Positions 44,304 through 54,993 are shown, numbered from the stretch's first letter. The stretch is DNA of 64,000 nt from Thermothielavioides terrestris NRRL 8126 (GCF_000226115.1 NC_016457.1:9300001-9364000), one strand, 5' to 3'. The notes: generated by a model not told the origin, from the letters alone. Numbers and translations are program-made.

Positions 44304-44799
44304 ATGAAGCCGGTCCCGAGGCATATGGCAGCCGCGATGCGGCGAGCGACCACTCTCAAGAGCACCCACCTGTATCCTCTCATCCCCTCCATAATGCAAT
44401 CACCATTTCCACACCTGTTCTCCACCACCACTACCATCACCAACTCGACGCCGGCCGCGCAGAGCCAGCCCTCCATAGTAGAGGCAGGTCTACTCTCCTG
44501 ACACAAACCCATGCTAGCTTCTCCCGTCGTGCTCATGATTCACACTGGCCCAGAATTCGCGAGGAAAGCGTCTCGACGACGCCACGCACAACCTGAAACA
44601 GCCACCAGCGGCAGCCGCCAAAGCAGTTGCATCAGGTCGCGACGAGACGAGCAAGACACAGGCGCAGCTTGACGAGGAGCTGCGCCAGAAGCTGGAGGGC
44701 ATCTCGGGCGAGGGCGGAGCGGCTGGGGTCGAGTACGAGGACGGTCGGCCGGTGGCGATGAAACGGGCCGTGAGGGAGAACATGTTTCGGTACATATGA
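44304..44799 (+). CDS. Small, probably mitochondrial protein, two exons
   Basis: Joining 44304-44477 to 44554-44799 (76-nt intron, donor GTAGAG, acceptor GGCCCAG) gives 139 aa. The N-terminus is Arg/Ser/Thr-rich and non-acidic (MKPVPRHMAAAMRRATTLKS, HLFSTTTTITNSTPAAQ), like a mitochondrial presequence. The C-terminal half is charged and looks conserved: NSRGKRLDDATHNLKQPP, TQAQLDEELRQKLEGISGEG and VEYEDGRPVAMKRAVRENMF ending RYI. I know of no assigned function. The join is phase 0 and the frame continues cleanly to the stop; the weak donor is the main doubt. ATG 44326 is an alternative start. Confidence 0.65.
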
Positions 44800-45555
44800 T
44801 TGTTCGGTCTTGGGTTGGGTTGGGGGCAGATTTGGTGTCGACTTCAAGTCTTACTCTGCATACGTGTCGGTTGTGAACCTGCCTGCTAGAAGCTCAGGTG
44901 AGTTGCGTGCTCTATTTCAAGGTTATCATCCGAATCTCCGATGTAAGCTACAGTAACGGTTAAGCCCTCATTTCATGCAAACCGATGCCCCAAATCTGCT
45001 TGTTTGGATGCGGTGCCCCTCCAAGCGTGATATACCCTCTGCCTTTCATGCCCCTTGTGCAATGTTGTGTGGTCAAAGTACACTCTCCTTGTCCTTGTAG
45101 GTTGTGATTCTCAGCCTGTGGCTGTTCGGTTCACTCATATACTGATGCAGAAACGGTCCTCTAGAGCAGCCCAGGGACAGCTGTGCCGGAACCCTGCCCG
45201 CGAACAGCCAACACAGACTCTTGACCCGCGACCGCCGTAATATCGGTATTCGGCCGGTACTCAGCGCTGATCAGCTCTGTTTGCAGAATTACAACCGGTT
45301 TAATCTGGTACAAATCAGTCGGTCGTGGTCGAGCAGTCGACTTGTGTACTAGGGCGGCTTCCTATAAGTACCTGGGCACCTGAACCTTGAATACCACCAC
45401 GGGGTAGCCATCCTCCCTTGCTTGGAGAAGTCAATCCTCAAACCAGCCAACACACTCGGCAGGACCTGATCACCAACAACATCTTGGTCACATCAGTACA
45501 CCAACTTCAAGCGATCAACCCTGGTCTTCCCGCCCACCAACACCAAGCGGTCACC
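44800..45555. other. Intergenic, about 760 bp
   Basis: No gene seen; the right end is the leader of the next gene. Confidence 0.55.
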
Positions 45556-45999
45556 ATGGCAGCATCTGTCGCCGCCCTTATCCCGCGCCTCTCGTTTCCC
45601 GAGGGCGAAGAAATCAACCTGGCGGGACTGCGTTGCGAAATCCTCGTTGCGGTCCCCCTGAAACTCTTCACACACCTGAACATCGTGCAGGACGGCTCCA
45701 CCGTCGAGGAGCTCTCGACCACGCTCAAGCCCGCAGTCACCGCCCTCTACTGCAATTTCTTTGTGATGGTGACCATCATCACGGGAACAGAGTGGAAGAC
45801 CAGCCGAACGCCGGATGTCTTCATCATGACGGACCGTGCCACAGGCACTCCCGTCGAGGTCTGCTTCCCGCTGGTCCCTGCGGACCCGACGGGGATGGAC
45901 AACACGAGGTATCTTATGATCAACTGCGCTGAGACCCCTTCGGGAGAAGACCTGCATTGCCAGGCGACGTTTAAGGCGAAGGAGGGAGGCAGTCAGTGA
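45556..45999 (+). CDS. Unknown small protein, about 147 aa
   Basis: Not recognised. The start at 45556 sits in a strong context (TCACCATGG) and begins MAASVAALIPRLSFPEGEEI. The chain has beta-rich segments (LRCEILVAVPLKLFTHLNIV, LYCNFFVMVTIITGTEWKTS, DTRYLMINCAE-like region) suggesting a small compact intracellular domain; no signal peptide. The open frame extends 46 codons further upstream, but that part looks like leader sequence. Confidence 0.6.
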   Translation: MAASVAALIPRLSFPEGEEINLAGLRCEILVAVPLKLFTHLNIVQDGSTVEELSTTLKPAVTALYCNFFVMVTIITGTEWKTSRTPDVFIMTDRATGTPVEVCFPLVPADPTGMDNTRYLMINCAETPSGEDLHCQATFKAKEGGSQ

Positions 46000-46817
46000 A
46001 CACCGTCTAGTTGATGGAGCATTGGCAACGCCGGCTCTATTGACTCTCAGGGGGGAAAATGGAAGAAGGAATGATGGACGCCGGAAAGAATTGATGGCGT
46101 GGAAGAGTTGATGGCCTATCAGCAATGCAGGCCATGTCTGTTTTAGCTTTGCACGCATTACTCACCTACATATTTACCTATCAAGACTGTTAACCTAGGT
46201 ACCTACTTACCTAGTTGCCTATCAAGACTGCCTGAGACTCTAAGTTGTCCATGTGATTGACTGAGGGCTAACATGTAACTGACCCCTTAATTACCGAAGC
46301 AGACCGTTGCTTAGTAGTAGTAAATGATTGACTCGTTGGACTTCACGAACACAACCACGTCCCGCTTTCCACCGTTTCTTCGCGGTTGTTCTAGACTGTC
46401 AACGTGACCTCCCCGGTAAGCACCAGTTGGGAAGCTCCAGAAGGATGGATCCCGCATGATGCAACCTCGGGCGGCACTAGATTGCTGTCACTGCGACGCC
46501 ATCCTCTCAATCCCAGGCTTCCGGTGCAGTCTCTTGGCGCCTGGCCCAATTGGAGCCGTGCCCGCATCTTGGACGATGTTGGGAAAGACAGCGCAGATAT
46601 GTCGGCTCTTGGGCTTCGTTACATCGGCGAGGGCTTGTTCCCGGGATTGGATTGCCCGTTCCCACTCCAGCTATGGAGGGACGCTTTGTGGTCTGTTGCC
46701 TAGGTCTCGATACTATTAAACTAAGTAGTTCCTCAATGTTCGTGTGCGAGTCAATCTGAGATCAAACCCCTAGTAACGTCCCATTAAAGAGCGGTTTTGC
46801 TCGACCACCCCCAGATC
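46000..46817. other. Intergenic, about 820 bp
   Basis: A repeated TACCTA-type stretch occurs near 46170-46225 (CCTACATATTTACC, TACCTACTTACCTAG). Otherwise nothing; the end is the carboxylesterase promoter. Confidence 0.55.
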
Positions 46818-48431
46818 ATGCTTTCCAGGCCATTGTTGCTTGCTCTGACGCTCTGCACAGGCGTCCTGGCAAGCTCATCTTTTGATATATCCACCAATCC
46901 GCTCAGAGTCAAGACGATCACCGGCGTCTTCACCGGCGTCGTCGACCCCGCGTTTCCCGATGTCCGTCAGTTTCGCAGCATCCCCTACGCTGAACCGCCC
47001 CTGGGCAAGCGGCGGTGGTTACCTCCCCTGCCGGTTTCCCCGTCGCTCCGGCATTCGTACTCCCACCGCTTCCCACCGCCATGCCCGCAGTACCTGACAA
47101 AGAACCTGACGACATGGAACTCCAACATCACCGACTTCTCCATCCGCGTAGCCGGACAGAGCTTCACGGCCGGCGCCATGGCCCAGACCTCCTCCGAGGA
47201 CTGCCTCTACCTGGCCATCTGGACGCCCATGAACGCCACCGCCAACTCCAGCCTCCCCGTCGCCTTCTTCCTCCCTGGCGGCTCCTTCATCAGCGGCGGC
47301 GTCGACGTGCCCTACCAGCAGCCCGCGCCCTGGGTGCAGCGCACGCAGCGGCACATCTTCGTCGCGGCCAACTACCGCGTCAACATTGCCGGCTTCCCCT
47401 GGGCGGCGGGGCTCGAGGAGCAGAACCTGGGCATCCTCGACCAGCGCGCCGCGCTCGAGTGGGTCTACGCCAACATCGCCTCCTTCGGCGGCGACCCGTC
47501 CCGCATCACCCTCTGGGGCCAGTCGGCCGGCGGCGTGGCCGCGGACATGCTCGCATTCGCGTACCCGGACAACCCGCTCGCGGCGGCGCTCTTCCTCCAG
47601 TCGGGCACCGCCATGGTCAACATCAGCTACCCGGACCCCACGCACAGCAACTTCACCTTCGTCGCGCGCCACCTCGGCTGCGACTTCCCGGACGACCCGC
47701 AGGCCGAGCTGGCCTGCATGCGGCAGGTGCCGATGTCGCTGATCCAGAACTTCATCGGGCAGTACAGCGACAACGGCACGAGCAGCAGCACCACCGGGCC
47801 GCCACTGGGCCCGTTCAAGCCGCTGCCGGACGAGAAAACAGTCTTCTTCAACTACACGGCGCGGGCGGCGGCGGGGCAGCTAGCACGCGTGCCGGCGCTG
47901 GTGAGCACGACGGCGAACGAGCAGGCATCGCTGACGCGGTACCCGGCGGGCAACGTGACGGCGGGGCCGTGGCAGCCGCGCGTGGACGGCGAGACGGTCG
48001 CCATCTTCGCGTGCCTCGCCAGCAACACGACGCGCGCGCGCGCCCGCCTCGGCCTGCCCACCTACCGCTACCAGTACGCGGGCAACTTCAGCAGCGTCAC
48101 GCCGCTGCCCTGGATGGGCGCCTACCACGCCAGCGACGTGCCCATGCTGTTTGGCACCTACGCGACGCTGGGCGACACGGCGGAGGTGACGGCATTCCAG
48201 CGGGAGGTGGCCGAGGCGATGCAGGATTATGTGCTGGCGTTTATGGAGGATCCCAAGAATGGGTTGAGGAAGAAGGGGTGGTTGCCATGGGGGGAGACGC
48301 AGGGGAGCGAGGTGAAGGATGGGAGGAATATGCTGCGGTTTGCGAGCGGAGGGGTGGTGGCGAGGAATGTGAGCGCGGACGAGGTTGACGATGCTTGCAT
48401 CCTGGGCAGCCCGTACAATTCGAGTCCGTAA
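46818..48431 (+). CDS. Secreted type-B carboxylesterase
   Basis: Alpha/beta-hydrolase, 537 aa, single exon. Start at 46818 gives the signal peptide MLSRPLLLALTLCTGVLA; an ATG at 46797 adds seven residues and weakens it. Motifs: FRSIPYAEPPLGKRRW, SSEDCLYLAIWTP (EDCL signature), oxyanion FLPGGSFISGG, nucleophile GQSAGG with Ser236, TANEQASL region for the acid, and YHASDVPMLFGTY carrying the likely catalytic His. The oxyanion motif is PGGSF rather than HGGGF, as in many fungal members. Numerous N-glycosylation sites fit an extracellular enzyme; substrate unknown. Confidence 0.94.
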   Translation: MLSRPLLLALTLCTGVLASSSFDISTNPLRVKTITGVFTGVVDPAFPDVRQFRSIPYAEPPLGKRRWLPPLPVSPSLRHSYSHRFPPPCPQYLTKNLTTWNSNITDFSIRVAGQSFTAGAMAQTSSEDCLYLAIWTPMNATANSSLPVAFFLPGGSFISGGVDVPYQQPAPWVQRTQRHIFVAANYRVNIAGFPWAAGLEEQNLGILDQRAALEWVYANIASFGGDPSRITLWGQSAGGVAADMLAFAYPDNPLAAALFLQSGTAMVNISYPDPTHSNFTFVARHLGCDFPDDPQAELACMRQVPMSLIQNFIGQYSDNGTSSSTTGPPLGPFKPLPDEKTVFFNYTARAAAGQLARVPALVSTTANEQASLTRYPAGNVTAGPWQPRVDGETVAIFACLASNTTRARARLGLPTYRYQYAGNFSSVTPLPWMGAYHASDVPMLFGTYATLGDTAEVTAFQREVAEAMQDYVLAFMEDPKNGLRKKGWLPWGETQGSEVKDGRNMLRFASGGVVARNVSADEVDDACILGSPYNSSP

Positions 48432-49697
48432 TGGATGGGCCGTCGAAGTAGGGCTCCACGGATGGGTGTGGACACAGACGCTCGCTAGCCAGGGTTGGGG
48501 GAAGCTCATATTGTCGGGGCGGCGTTGCTGAGCGAGAAGCGGCGTCTCCGAATACCTAATTAGGTACGCGAGGACCCTGTTCTGTTCCGGGCATGTAAGC
48601 TTGTGAAGTCTTCGTCCCCGGGAGCTGCCAATGAGAATAATGTGGGATTGCTCTTGGAAGTCACACTCCCCTCACCTTTGTTCTTCCGCTGTTCTCATGC
48701 CTCGGCCGGCCGAGGCCCATTATCACTAAGCTCTAACTTAGGCAGGTCTCCCACATGGCTTCCCAGCCTCCCGTTCGACCCTTCTTGCGCAGTCTACCCG
48801 TTTACCTCGCCGCCCCTGAGCTTCCGTACCGCCGCGCCCAGTCCTCACCGCTTCCTGGTCCTTGACCACTGCTCAGCAATAAACCCGCCCAGCGCATCCC
48901 CAAATTCCTCCAGATCACTTCTCCTGCGCCCTCCGCCGGCCCCACCTCCTCCCCTCCTCTCATCATCCCTATATCTACGACCTCCCGGTCCCGACTCCTA
49001 TCCCTCTCCCACCCACAATCTCATCCCCTATCCTCACCTCTCCTCGAAAGCATCGGACCCCTCCCCACGGCTCATCCCCACGGACCCCGACCCCGACCCC
49101 TCCCCACGCCCTTTCGAGTCGAAAACATCCCCCACCGCCGCCCCCAGTGCCGCGGCCGCCAACTCGCGCCCCCTTCGCCCTCCTCCACCCCCCAGGCTCA
49201 CATATATATCCCTAACCCTGACGGTCCCCCCCTTTTCTATGCCGCCCGCACTCCTGTGAAAAGGTAGTTATGCTTTGCCCGGCTCTCTGGCTCTCTAGGT
49301 GCTCTCGATGGTGCTCGCAACGGCTGAATCGCTCAGAAACGCAATGAAATCGAGTGTGGTCAATTTCGTTTTTGCCTGACTACCTAAGCAACTGGCTACG
49401 CAGTAATCCATCGCCAGCGCCCTGCCTATTGTGTAGATTGCCAGCGCCCTCCCACATCGCCTGTGGCACTTGCTAGGGCAGTCGGTTGGCTCGGTTAGTG
49501 TCGTTGTGATGCGATGCGTCTCTATTTTGTATGACTGGCTCCGTTTGCATTGCCAAGCCCAGAAGAGGGGAAAAAAACAGGGCTCTTGGTGGTGGCTGTG
49601 GTGGCTCGATGCATAGGTGGCTGGGAGGCATCTTGGCGAGGGACGGGACGGATGCGGTCTTGGCAAATATTGTCAAATACAAGGCAATTTAAACAAC
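48432..49697. other. Intergenic, about 1.3 kb, pyrimidine-rich in part
   Basis: 48.85-49.25 kb is strongly C/T-rich with CCCCGACCCC-like runs. An open frame there (48603-49259) encodes Ser/Pro-rich sequence only and is not credible as a gene. Confidence 0.5.
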
Positions 49698-50396
49698 TCA
49701 AGGCCAGGGCCAGATTCGATTGCCCAGAGGGCCGAATGGCGCTGAATTGCGTTGAAATGGATGGAATCGAGTTGGCTGGATTTGAGGTGTTGCGAACAAT
49801 GGGCCGTTGGGGTACATGTTGTCTTGGCGGCTGTGTTGGCGGTACGCCAATCGATCCCATGGGGGAGAATGGTCGCGCGTCGGCCGGGACGAGGTCGGGT
49901 GCCGGCTGCGGGGGCGGCGGCCATGGTGTCGCTCACGGCCGCGGTCGCGGTCGCGCGGCGGTGGGGACGGGGTCGGGTGCCGGCTGCGGGGGCGGCGGTC
50001 ATGGTGTCGCTCACGGCCGCGGTCGTGGTCGCGCGGCGGCGGGGACGGGGTCGGGTGCCGGCTGCGGGGGCGGCGGTCATGGTGTCGCTCACGGCCGCGG
50101 TCGTGGTTGCGGGAGCGGGAGCGGGGTGGTGAGGGGGAGAACCGCCTCCGTGGTGTTGGTGGCGGCGGTGGATGACCCCGGGCGCGCGGTTCTGGGACCG
50201 GTTGGCGCCGGGGCGGGGGAGGGGTTGGGGCGGGCGGTGGCGGCGAAGGGTAGCGGCTCCGTGCTGCGCTGTCCCGCCTGCGCCGGGGACGGCTTGGGGC
50301 GCGCGGTGGCGGTGGCGGCGTAGGTGCTGGCGGTGGAGGGCTGTAGCCGTCGTCCCAGTTCATGATGCGGCCGAACAGGCCCTTGTTGCTGGGCAT
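49698..50396 (-). CDS. Arg/Ser/Pro-rich protein with three 26-residue repeats
   Basis: 232 aa, probably disordered. It starts MPSNKGLFGRIMNWDDGYSP, a well-formed N-terminus, then Pro-rich blocks, then three near-identical repeats of DHDRGRERHHDRRPRSRHPT followed by PSPPPR (78 bp each), and ends PTRFHPFQRNSAPFGPLG. RS/RD-rich repeats recall RNA-binding or splicing-associated proteins. The plus strand is also open over the repeats (Gly-rich frame), a by-product of GC-rich repeats, so the coding strand is judged from the N-terminus and composition. Confidence 0.5.
   Translation of the reverse strand: MPSNKGLFGRIMNWDDGYSPPPPAPTPPPPPRAPSRPRRRRDSAARSRYPSPPPPAPTPPPPRRQPVPEPRARGHPPPPPTPRRRFSPSPPRSRSRNHDRGRERHHDRRPRSRHPTPSPPPRDHDRGRERHHDRRPRSRHPTPSPPPRDRDRGRERHHGRRPRSRHPTSSRPTRDHSPPWDRLAYRQHSRQDNMYPNGPLFATPQIQPTRFHPFQRNSAPFGPLGNRIWPWP
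49894..50127 (-). repeat. 78-bp tandem repeat, three copies
   Basis: The motif GTCGGGTGCCGGCTGCGGG recurs at 49894, 49972 and 50050, an exact 78-bp period (26 codons), so the reading frame is kept. Confidence 0.9.
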
Positions 50397-51427
50397 GGTC
50401 GCGATGTTCAGTGGTGTGTCTGTCGCTGTGATGCTTTTGTGGGAAAGGTATCAAGTCGAGGCTACATTCCGGAGATTCGCAGCGGCATGCCGCTTCACGT
50501 TGATTTATACCTTATATAGGCAGGTAATGGTTTGCAGTTGGATGCCCTGAAGGCCACTTGATCCCCTGGCTCAAAGCACAAGCGTAGGCATCGCGAAGCT
50601 GATCCCAACGATCGGTCATCGCGCTGTGTTCGTGGCAGGTTGCTAGCCCAGTTGCTGTGGATTGCGTAACCGTTTATTTGACAAACTGGGCGGGCAGGAG
50701 ACAGGTCGGGGAAGGCATGGGATGAAGTGACCATTGTCCGCAAAAAGCCTTCCAAGGACCGTAAAGATCGCGCCAGGCATGTGCGCAGCAGCACAGGACA
50801 GGACACAGAAGCCTCCCAAAAGACACCGCCTCGGTAAGGTAGTTCATTCACCTCGCAGTTTCAAGGGCAATCCGCCTGGTGCAGCCCGCCACGCTGTGCA
50901 ATCACGACATTGTCTCACTCTGGAGCGTCGTGGACCTGGCTGTTGTGGATGGTCGGTGACAATCGGGTAGAGCAAGCGGCCACCAAAGAAAAGCTCCTTG
51001 AAGGTGCCCCGCTAATCGCACCGGACGCTACCAGCCACAATGACCGCGCCCTTGTTGGTTGTGCACAGCGTGTAGTTAACCTGCGGCGTCAGGTGGTGTT
51101 CAGACACCCGCGAGGTGCGAGTCAACGGTGTTGCTTGTCAGGGCCACCCCAACAAATGAGCTGGAAAGCATGCCAAATTGAAGAAGAAGAATGTTGACAA
51201 CGCCTAATTATGTACAAGCCTTTGAAGCCAGCCCAGGTTTATCAACAATGTACACTGGCCAACCCCCCGAGAATGGTGCAACAAAATCGCCAACAAGCGC
51301 GCCGAAACATCCAGGCAACCAAGACACCAACCAGCCGCCGCCCTCGTGTGCGCAGCCATTTCGATATACACAACACCCAGCAGCCAAAAGTTCCAAAGCG
51401 CCAGCAGACCGAAGACCAGACGCCACC
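50397..51427. other. Intergenic, about 1 kb
   Basis: No gene recognised. It holds the promoter of the Arg-rich gene and the 3' flank of the NlpC/P60 gene. Confidence 0.55.
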
Positions 51428-52192
51428 TTAGTCGGTCACGCGGATGTAGCGGTACGGCTTGGCGGTGAAGCTGCCGTCCTTCCATCCGACGGGGCGCTTG
51501 TAGGCGACGCAGCCGTAGGCGGTGCCGCGGCACTCGAGCGTGTTGTACTCCTTGTGGGCGCTGTCGGCCCACGAGTGGAAGAGGGTGACGTGGCCGGAGG
51601 CGCCGGCGGTGCCGGGGCCGAGGGTGCCGACGACGTCGCCCGGCTTGAGCTCGGACCACTTGATGGGCTTGACAATGTCCGTGAGCGTGACGGTGCTGTA
51701 GCCCGGCGCGTTGGCGTGCAGCGCCATCGACACGAAGCCCGAGCAGTCGGTGCGGTACTTGCGCCCCTGCGGGTCCGGGTACGTCTTGGACATCGAGTAC
51801 GGCACGTGCCGCGAGATCCAGTACTCGCCGCGCGAGATGATCTCGGCCCGGCTGATCTTGCCGTTGTACGACGAGGTGCCGCCGCCGCCGCCGGAGCTGC
51901 CGCCTGAGCTGCCGCCGCACTGGCCCGTCACCATGTTGGTGGTGCCCGTCTTGACGTAGTAGTCGGCCACGTAGCAGCCGTCCGACGTCTTGTCCCAGAG
52001 CGTGTCGCCGTTGATGGACTCGCCGTGGGTCTGGCAGGTGATCTTGACGTCGACGCCCTTGGCATACGACTTGACGACCTTGTAGCTGGTGCCTGGGCCG
52101 GTGCGGCAGTTGACGCCGTCACCCTTGATGGGGTAGGCGGCGACGGTCGAGATGGCCGCGGCCAGGCACAGAGCCAGGCTGGTGAGCTGCAT
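51428..52192 (-). CDS. Secreted SH3b + NlpC/P60-type peptidoglycan hydrolase
   Basis: 254 aa, single exon. Signal peptide MQLTSLALCLAAAISTVAA; SH3b wall-binding domain (about 20-92: VNCRTGPGTSYKVVKSY, LWDKTSDGCYVADYYVKTGT), nearly the same as in the 12-kb enzyme; a Gly/Ser linker; and an NlpC/P60-like cysteine peptidase (about 112-254). Catalytic Cys150 lies in TDCSGFVSMAL and His201 in GASGHVTLFHSW. Such enzymes cut peptide stems of bacterial walls; in a fungus the target is presumably environmental bacteria. Family placement is firm, the biological role inferred. Neither SH3b gene shows a fungal wall-binding domain such as LysM. Confidence 0.9.
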   Translation of the reverse strand: MQLTSLALCLAAAISTVAAYPIKGDGVNCRTGPGTSYKVVKSYAKGVDVKITCQTHGESINGDTLWDKTSDGCYVADYYVKTGTTNMVTGQCGGSSGGSSGGGGGTSSYNGKISRAEIISRGEYWISRHVPYSMSKTYPDPQGRKYRTDCSGFVSMALHANAPGYSTVTLTDIVKPIKWSELKPGDVVGTLGPGTAGASGHVTLFHSWADSAHKEYNTLECRGTAYGCVAYKRPVGWKDGSFTAKPYRYIRVTD

Positions 52193-53160
52193 GATGGAGG
52201 AGCTGACAGCTGAGTCGGTAGCAAGCTTGTGAGAGTTGATTCGGTGAAATTAGGACTTAGGTGGGAAGGCGAAGGCTTGCTTTGATCTGCTTGGTGAGGA
52301 TGTTGGGGTTGGATCTGGACAAGCATCCACGGGGAACTTGAGATATCTTATACTCGAAGTCGTCATGGTTCTTCACGCGCACCAAGGCCGATCTTGATCC
52401 TTGCTTTGGCACGTCTCGCTCAACATGGTGATCTTCTCCACTGCTGACCTGAGTGGAGTTTGAGCTTGCCAGCGCGCTCAGCGTTGCATCCCAATGCTGA
52501 AAATAGAGGAGGCGTTCTGGCCCATCTCGCCATTATCCTGCAAGCCCCTCGACAACTGAGAGGGAGTTTATCCGCTTACTGGCGATGCGCATCATGCCTT
52601 GGCTCTGGCCGGTGACATTCTGGGAAGCTCCCACGGCGGTCCCCGGAGCTTGGCGACGGCAGTTAGGTTGCACAGCCGCACTCGCGCATCGACCAATGAC
52701 AACTAGGGACTCTTGGGCCCTGGTTTGTGCCCCCCGAAATAGAAATGGAGAGGCGAACAGTCTTAAAAATACACTGTAAGACGGCCCAACCCGGGGCTTT
52801 CTGACGCCGGCCAATGCAACTGTCAAATCTCCGAGCCAGAACGAGAAGGGCAGGTGCAGCAACTGTCCGAGGCCAACCCAACGGCATTGACGGGCACATT
52901 TCTTTTGTGTCTGTGGAAACTGGGAAGTCTGGGATCGACAGCTCATCAGTCGTGAGGTTTGTCCGACGGGCATGCCGAGGCAGTTCTGCTCGACTCCTTG
53001 CCAAGTTGGTGGCGACATCCATGGCATCGACAAGGCATCCTCCTCCCCTGGAACTACTATGCGAGGATAACGAGCGAGACGACAAAAGGTTCTGCACTAG
53101 TGAAGATGTTGACAGAATTGCTAGGTGTCTTGGTGTGGTTCCTCGTCTGAGTAGGCAAAA
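52193..53160. other. Intergenic, about 970 bp
   Basis: Promoter of the NlpC/P60 gene and 3' flank of the HET gene. No coding sequence recognised. Confidence 0.55.
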
Positions 53161-54993
53161 TCACACAGCCGCTAATTGCTCGCCGATCGCTGCAACCGCG
53201 TCCGGCACATCCTCCACGAGGCCCACCTTCAACACCTTGACCGGGTTGACGCAGATGCTCGGGTACGATCTTCGCTCAAGGCTGACCGTCACTCTCGTCT
53301 CTGGTCCGTCGGACTTGTCCGACCCCTTGGCGCGATCCCAGTAGCGGACGGTGTACGCCGTCGCCCCGGTGCCGTGGGCCGTTTGGTTCTCCTCGAGCTT
53401 GCCCGCGACAATGTTGCGGATCAGATTGAATGCCTGCGATGAGTCTTCGAACTTGACAAGATCCAGCTGCGACTCTAGCAACGTCAGTGCGATCGGGTCA
53501 ACGTGGTCCAGCATGACGACCAGGACGGTCGGTGATCCCACGCTCCATTGGAAGCAGCCAACCAGCAGGTTCAGATACACCGGCGGACTCGAGCTGTTGT
53601 CGCCCCTGGGCAGCTCAATCCTGGAGATCCACACACACCAGCCCCACGACGTCTTGTTGCAGCTGAAGAATGCGCGGTCCTGCGCGTCCCAGTGGCTCCG
53701 CGGCTTGATCCCGCGGCTCCACGCCCGAAGCGTCCCCCAGTCGATGCGGATCGCCGAAAACCGGTTCCCGAGCACGGGATCGTCGCCCTTGTGGAACGGA
53801 TACCGACGCGGAAGCCTAGTAGCGAGAGTGATCGTTTCGAGCGACAGGCGCGTGTACGCTTTGGACGCCTGGGTGTCCAGCTTGAGCGCCATGCTGGGCT
53901 TGTACCTCGCATACAGCCCCCCGGCGATCTTGCGCAGGCAGATTCCGACGCGGCGGTTGCCCACACTGCAACGCACGTCCAGCACCAGCCAACGCCCCTG
54001 AAGAAGGCTCGCATCAGTCTGCACGCCCCTGGTGATGACGGCGAAGTTGGCATACACCGAATCACCCTGCGCCGCCTCGATGCTGCTGCACCAGGCGAAC
54101 TGGCGCGGCGACTCGGCCAGCATCGGCGCGTACATCGGACTCGGGTTCCGGTCGTCCGTCCAGGCGAAGATGCTCAGGTCCGCCGTCGACTGCACGATCG
54201 CCGCCTGCAGCCGCTCGAACGCCTTCAGCCCCTCGCCGTAGATGAGCGACATGTTCACGTCGAATATCCCCAGCAGGCAGTACGCCAGGTCCTCCACGCG
54301 CGTGGTCTCGCGCCGCGCCGCCCACGACATCCGCCGGGCCACAGCGTAGTCGCCCAGCTCGGCGTCCCCGCGCAGCAGCGCCTCGGGAATCCCCGTGATC
54401 CTGCTCAGCAGCCCGGCCAGGCCCGCCTTGCTCCCCCTGTAGTTCCAGCTCTTGTCGAAAAACAGGACCTCCCGCGGCGCGAGCAGCTCCTGCAGCGTCC
54501 AACCGCGCGTGAACCAGCGGCAGGCGGGCAGCGCGCGCGCGAGCTCGTCGGCGGCCGCCTCGCTGCCGCCGCCGGCGCTTGCACCTCCTGCGCCCGCGGC
54601 GAACGCGGACGGCTCCAGGTCGGACAGGAAGACGTAGCACACCGCCGCGTCGCGGTACCACGCGTACATGGAGTTGATGGCCTCGGTCAGCTCGGCGCTG
54701 CTGCGCTTGTCGATGCAGCACGTGTCGACCCAGGCGTAGGCGAGCCCGTCGCGCGTGCGCGCCAGCGCGCAGGTCTGCTGGACCTTGCGGAAGCCGGCCC
54801 GCGCTTGGAGAGACATGGCGGCAGCGGTGCCGGGGCCGGCGCTCGCGCCGTGCTGCAGCTGCTGCAGCGTCACTTCTTCGTCGGCCCAGGTGTGCGAGAG
54901 GATGGCGTAGGGCGGGATCTGCGCGCCGACGAATTCCCGCATGGCCGGGACCGGGGAGGAGGCGGAAGTGGGGGTGGTCTCGAGGAGGCGCAT
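53161..54993 (-). CDS. HET-domain protein (heterokaryon incompatibility type)
   Basis: 610 aa, single exon, starting MRLLETTPTSASSPVPAM. The HET domain covers about residues 25-190: PPYAILSHTWADEEVTLQQL, YAWVDTCCIDKRSSAELTEA, INSMYAWYRDAAVCYVFLSD and CRWFTRGWTLQELLAPREVL. A downstream region follows (MSWAARRETTRVEDLAYCLL, GIFDVNMSLIYGEGLKAFER), the common extension in fungal HET proteins. The C-terminal third is unassigned. HET proteins trigger cell death on non-self fusion; the partner of this one is unknown. It is divergent from the kinase gene at 55795. Confidence 0.95.
   Translation of the reverse strand: MRLLETTPTSASSPVPAMREFVGAQIPPYAILSHTWADEEVTLQQLQHGASAGPGTAAAMSLQARAGFRKVQQTCALARTRDGLAYAWVDTCCIDKRSSAELTEAINSMYAWYRDAAVCYVFLSDLEPSAFAAGAGGASAGGGSEAAADELARALPACRWFTRGWTLQELLAPREVLFFDKSWNYRGSKAGLAGLLSRITGIPEALLRGDAELGDYAVARRMSWAARRETTRVEDLAYCLLGIFDVNMSLIYGEGLKAFERLQAAIVQSTADLSIFAWTDDRNPSPMYAPMLAESPRQFAWCSSIEAAQGDSVYANFAVITRGVQTDASLLQGRWLVLDVRCSVGNRRVGICLRKIAGGLYARYKPSMALKLDTQASKAYTRLSLETITLATRLPRRYPFHKGDDPVLGNRFSAIRIDWGTLRAWSRGIKPRSHWDAQDRAFFSCNKTSWGWCVWISRIELPRGDNSSSPPVYLNLLVGCFQWSVGSPTVLVVMLDHVDPIALTLLESQLDLVKFEDSSQAFNLIRNIVAGKLEENQTAHGTGATAYTVRYWDRAKGSDKSDGPETRVTVSLERRSYPSICVNPVKVLKVGLVEDVPDAVAAIGEQLAAV

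Noticed and set aside
47015..48388. 457-codon Arg-rich frame overlapping the carboxylesterase
   Set aside because: Composition is that of a shifted GC-rich frame; the esterase frame has all catalytic motifs and a signal peptide.
48603..49259. 218-codon Ser/Pro-rich frame
   Set aside because: Pyrimidine-rich low-complexity DNA stays open by chance; no motif.
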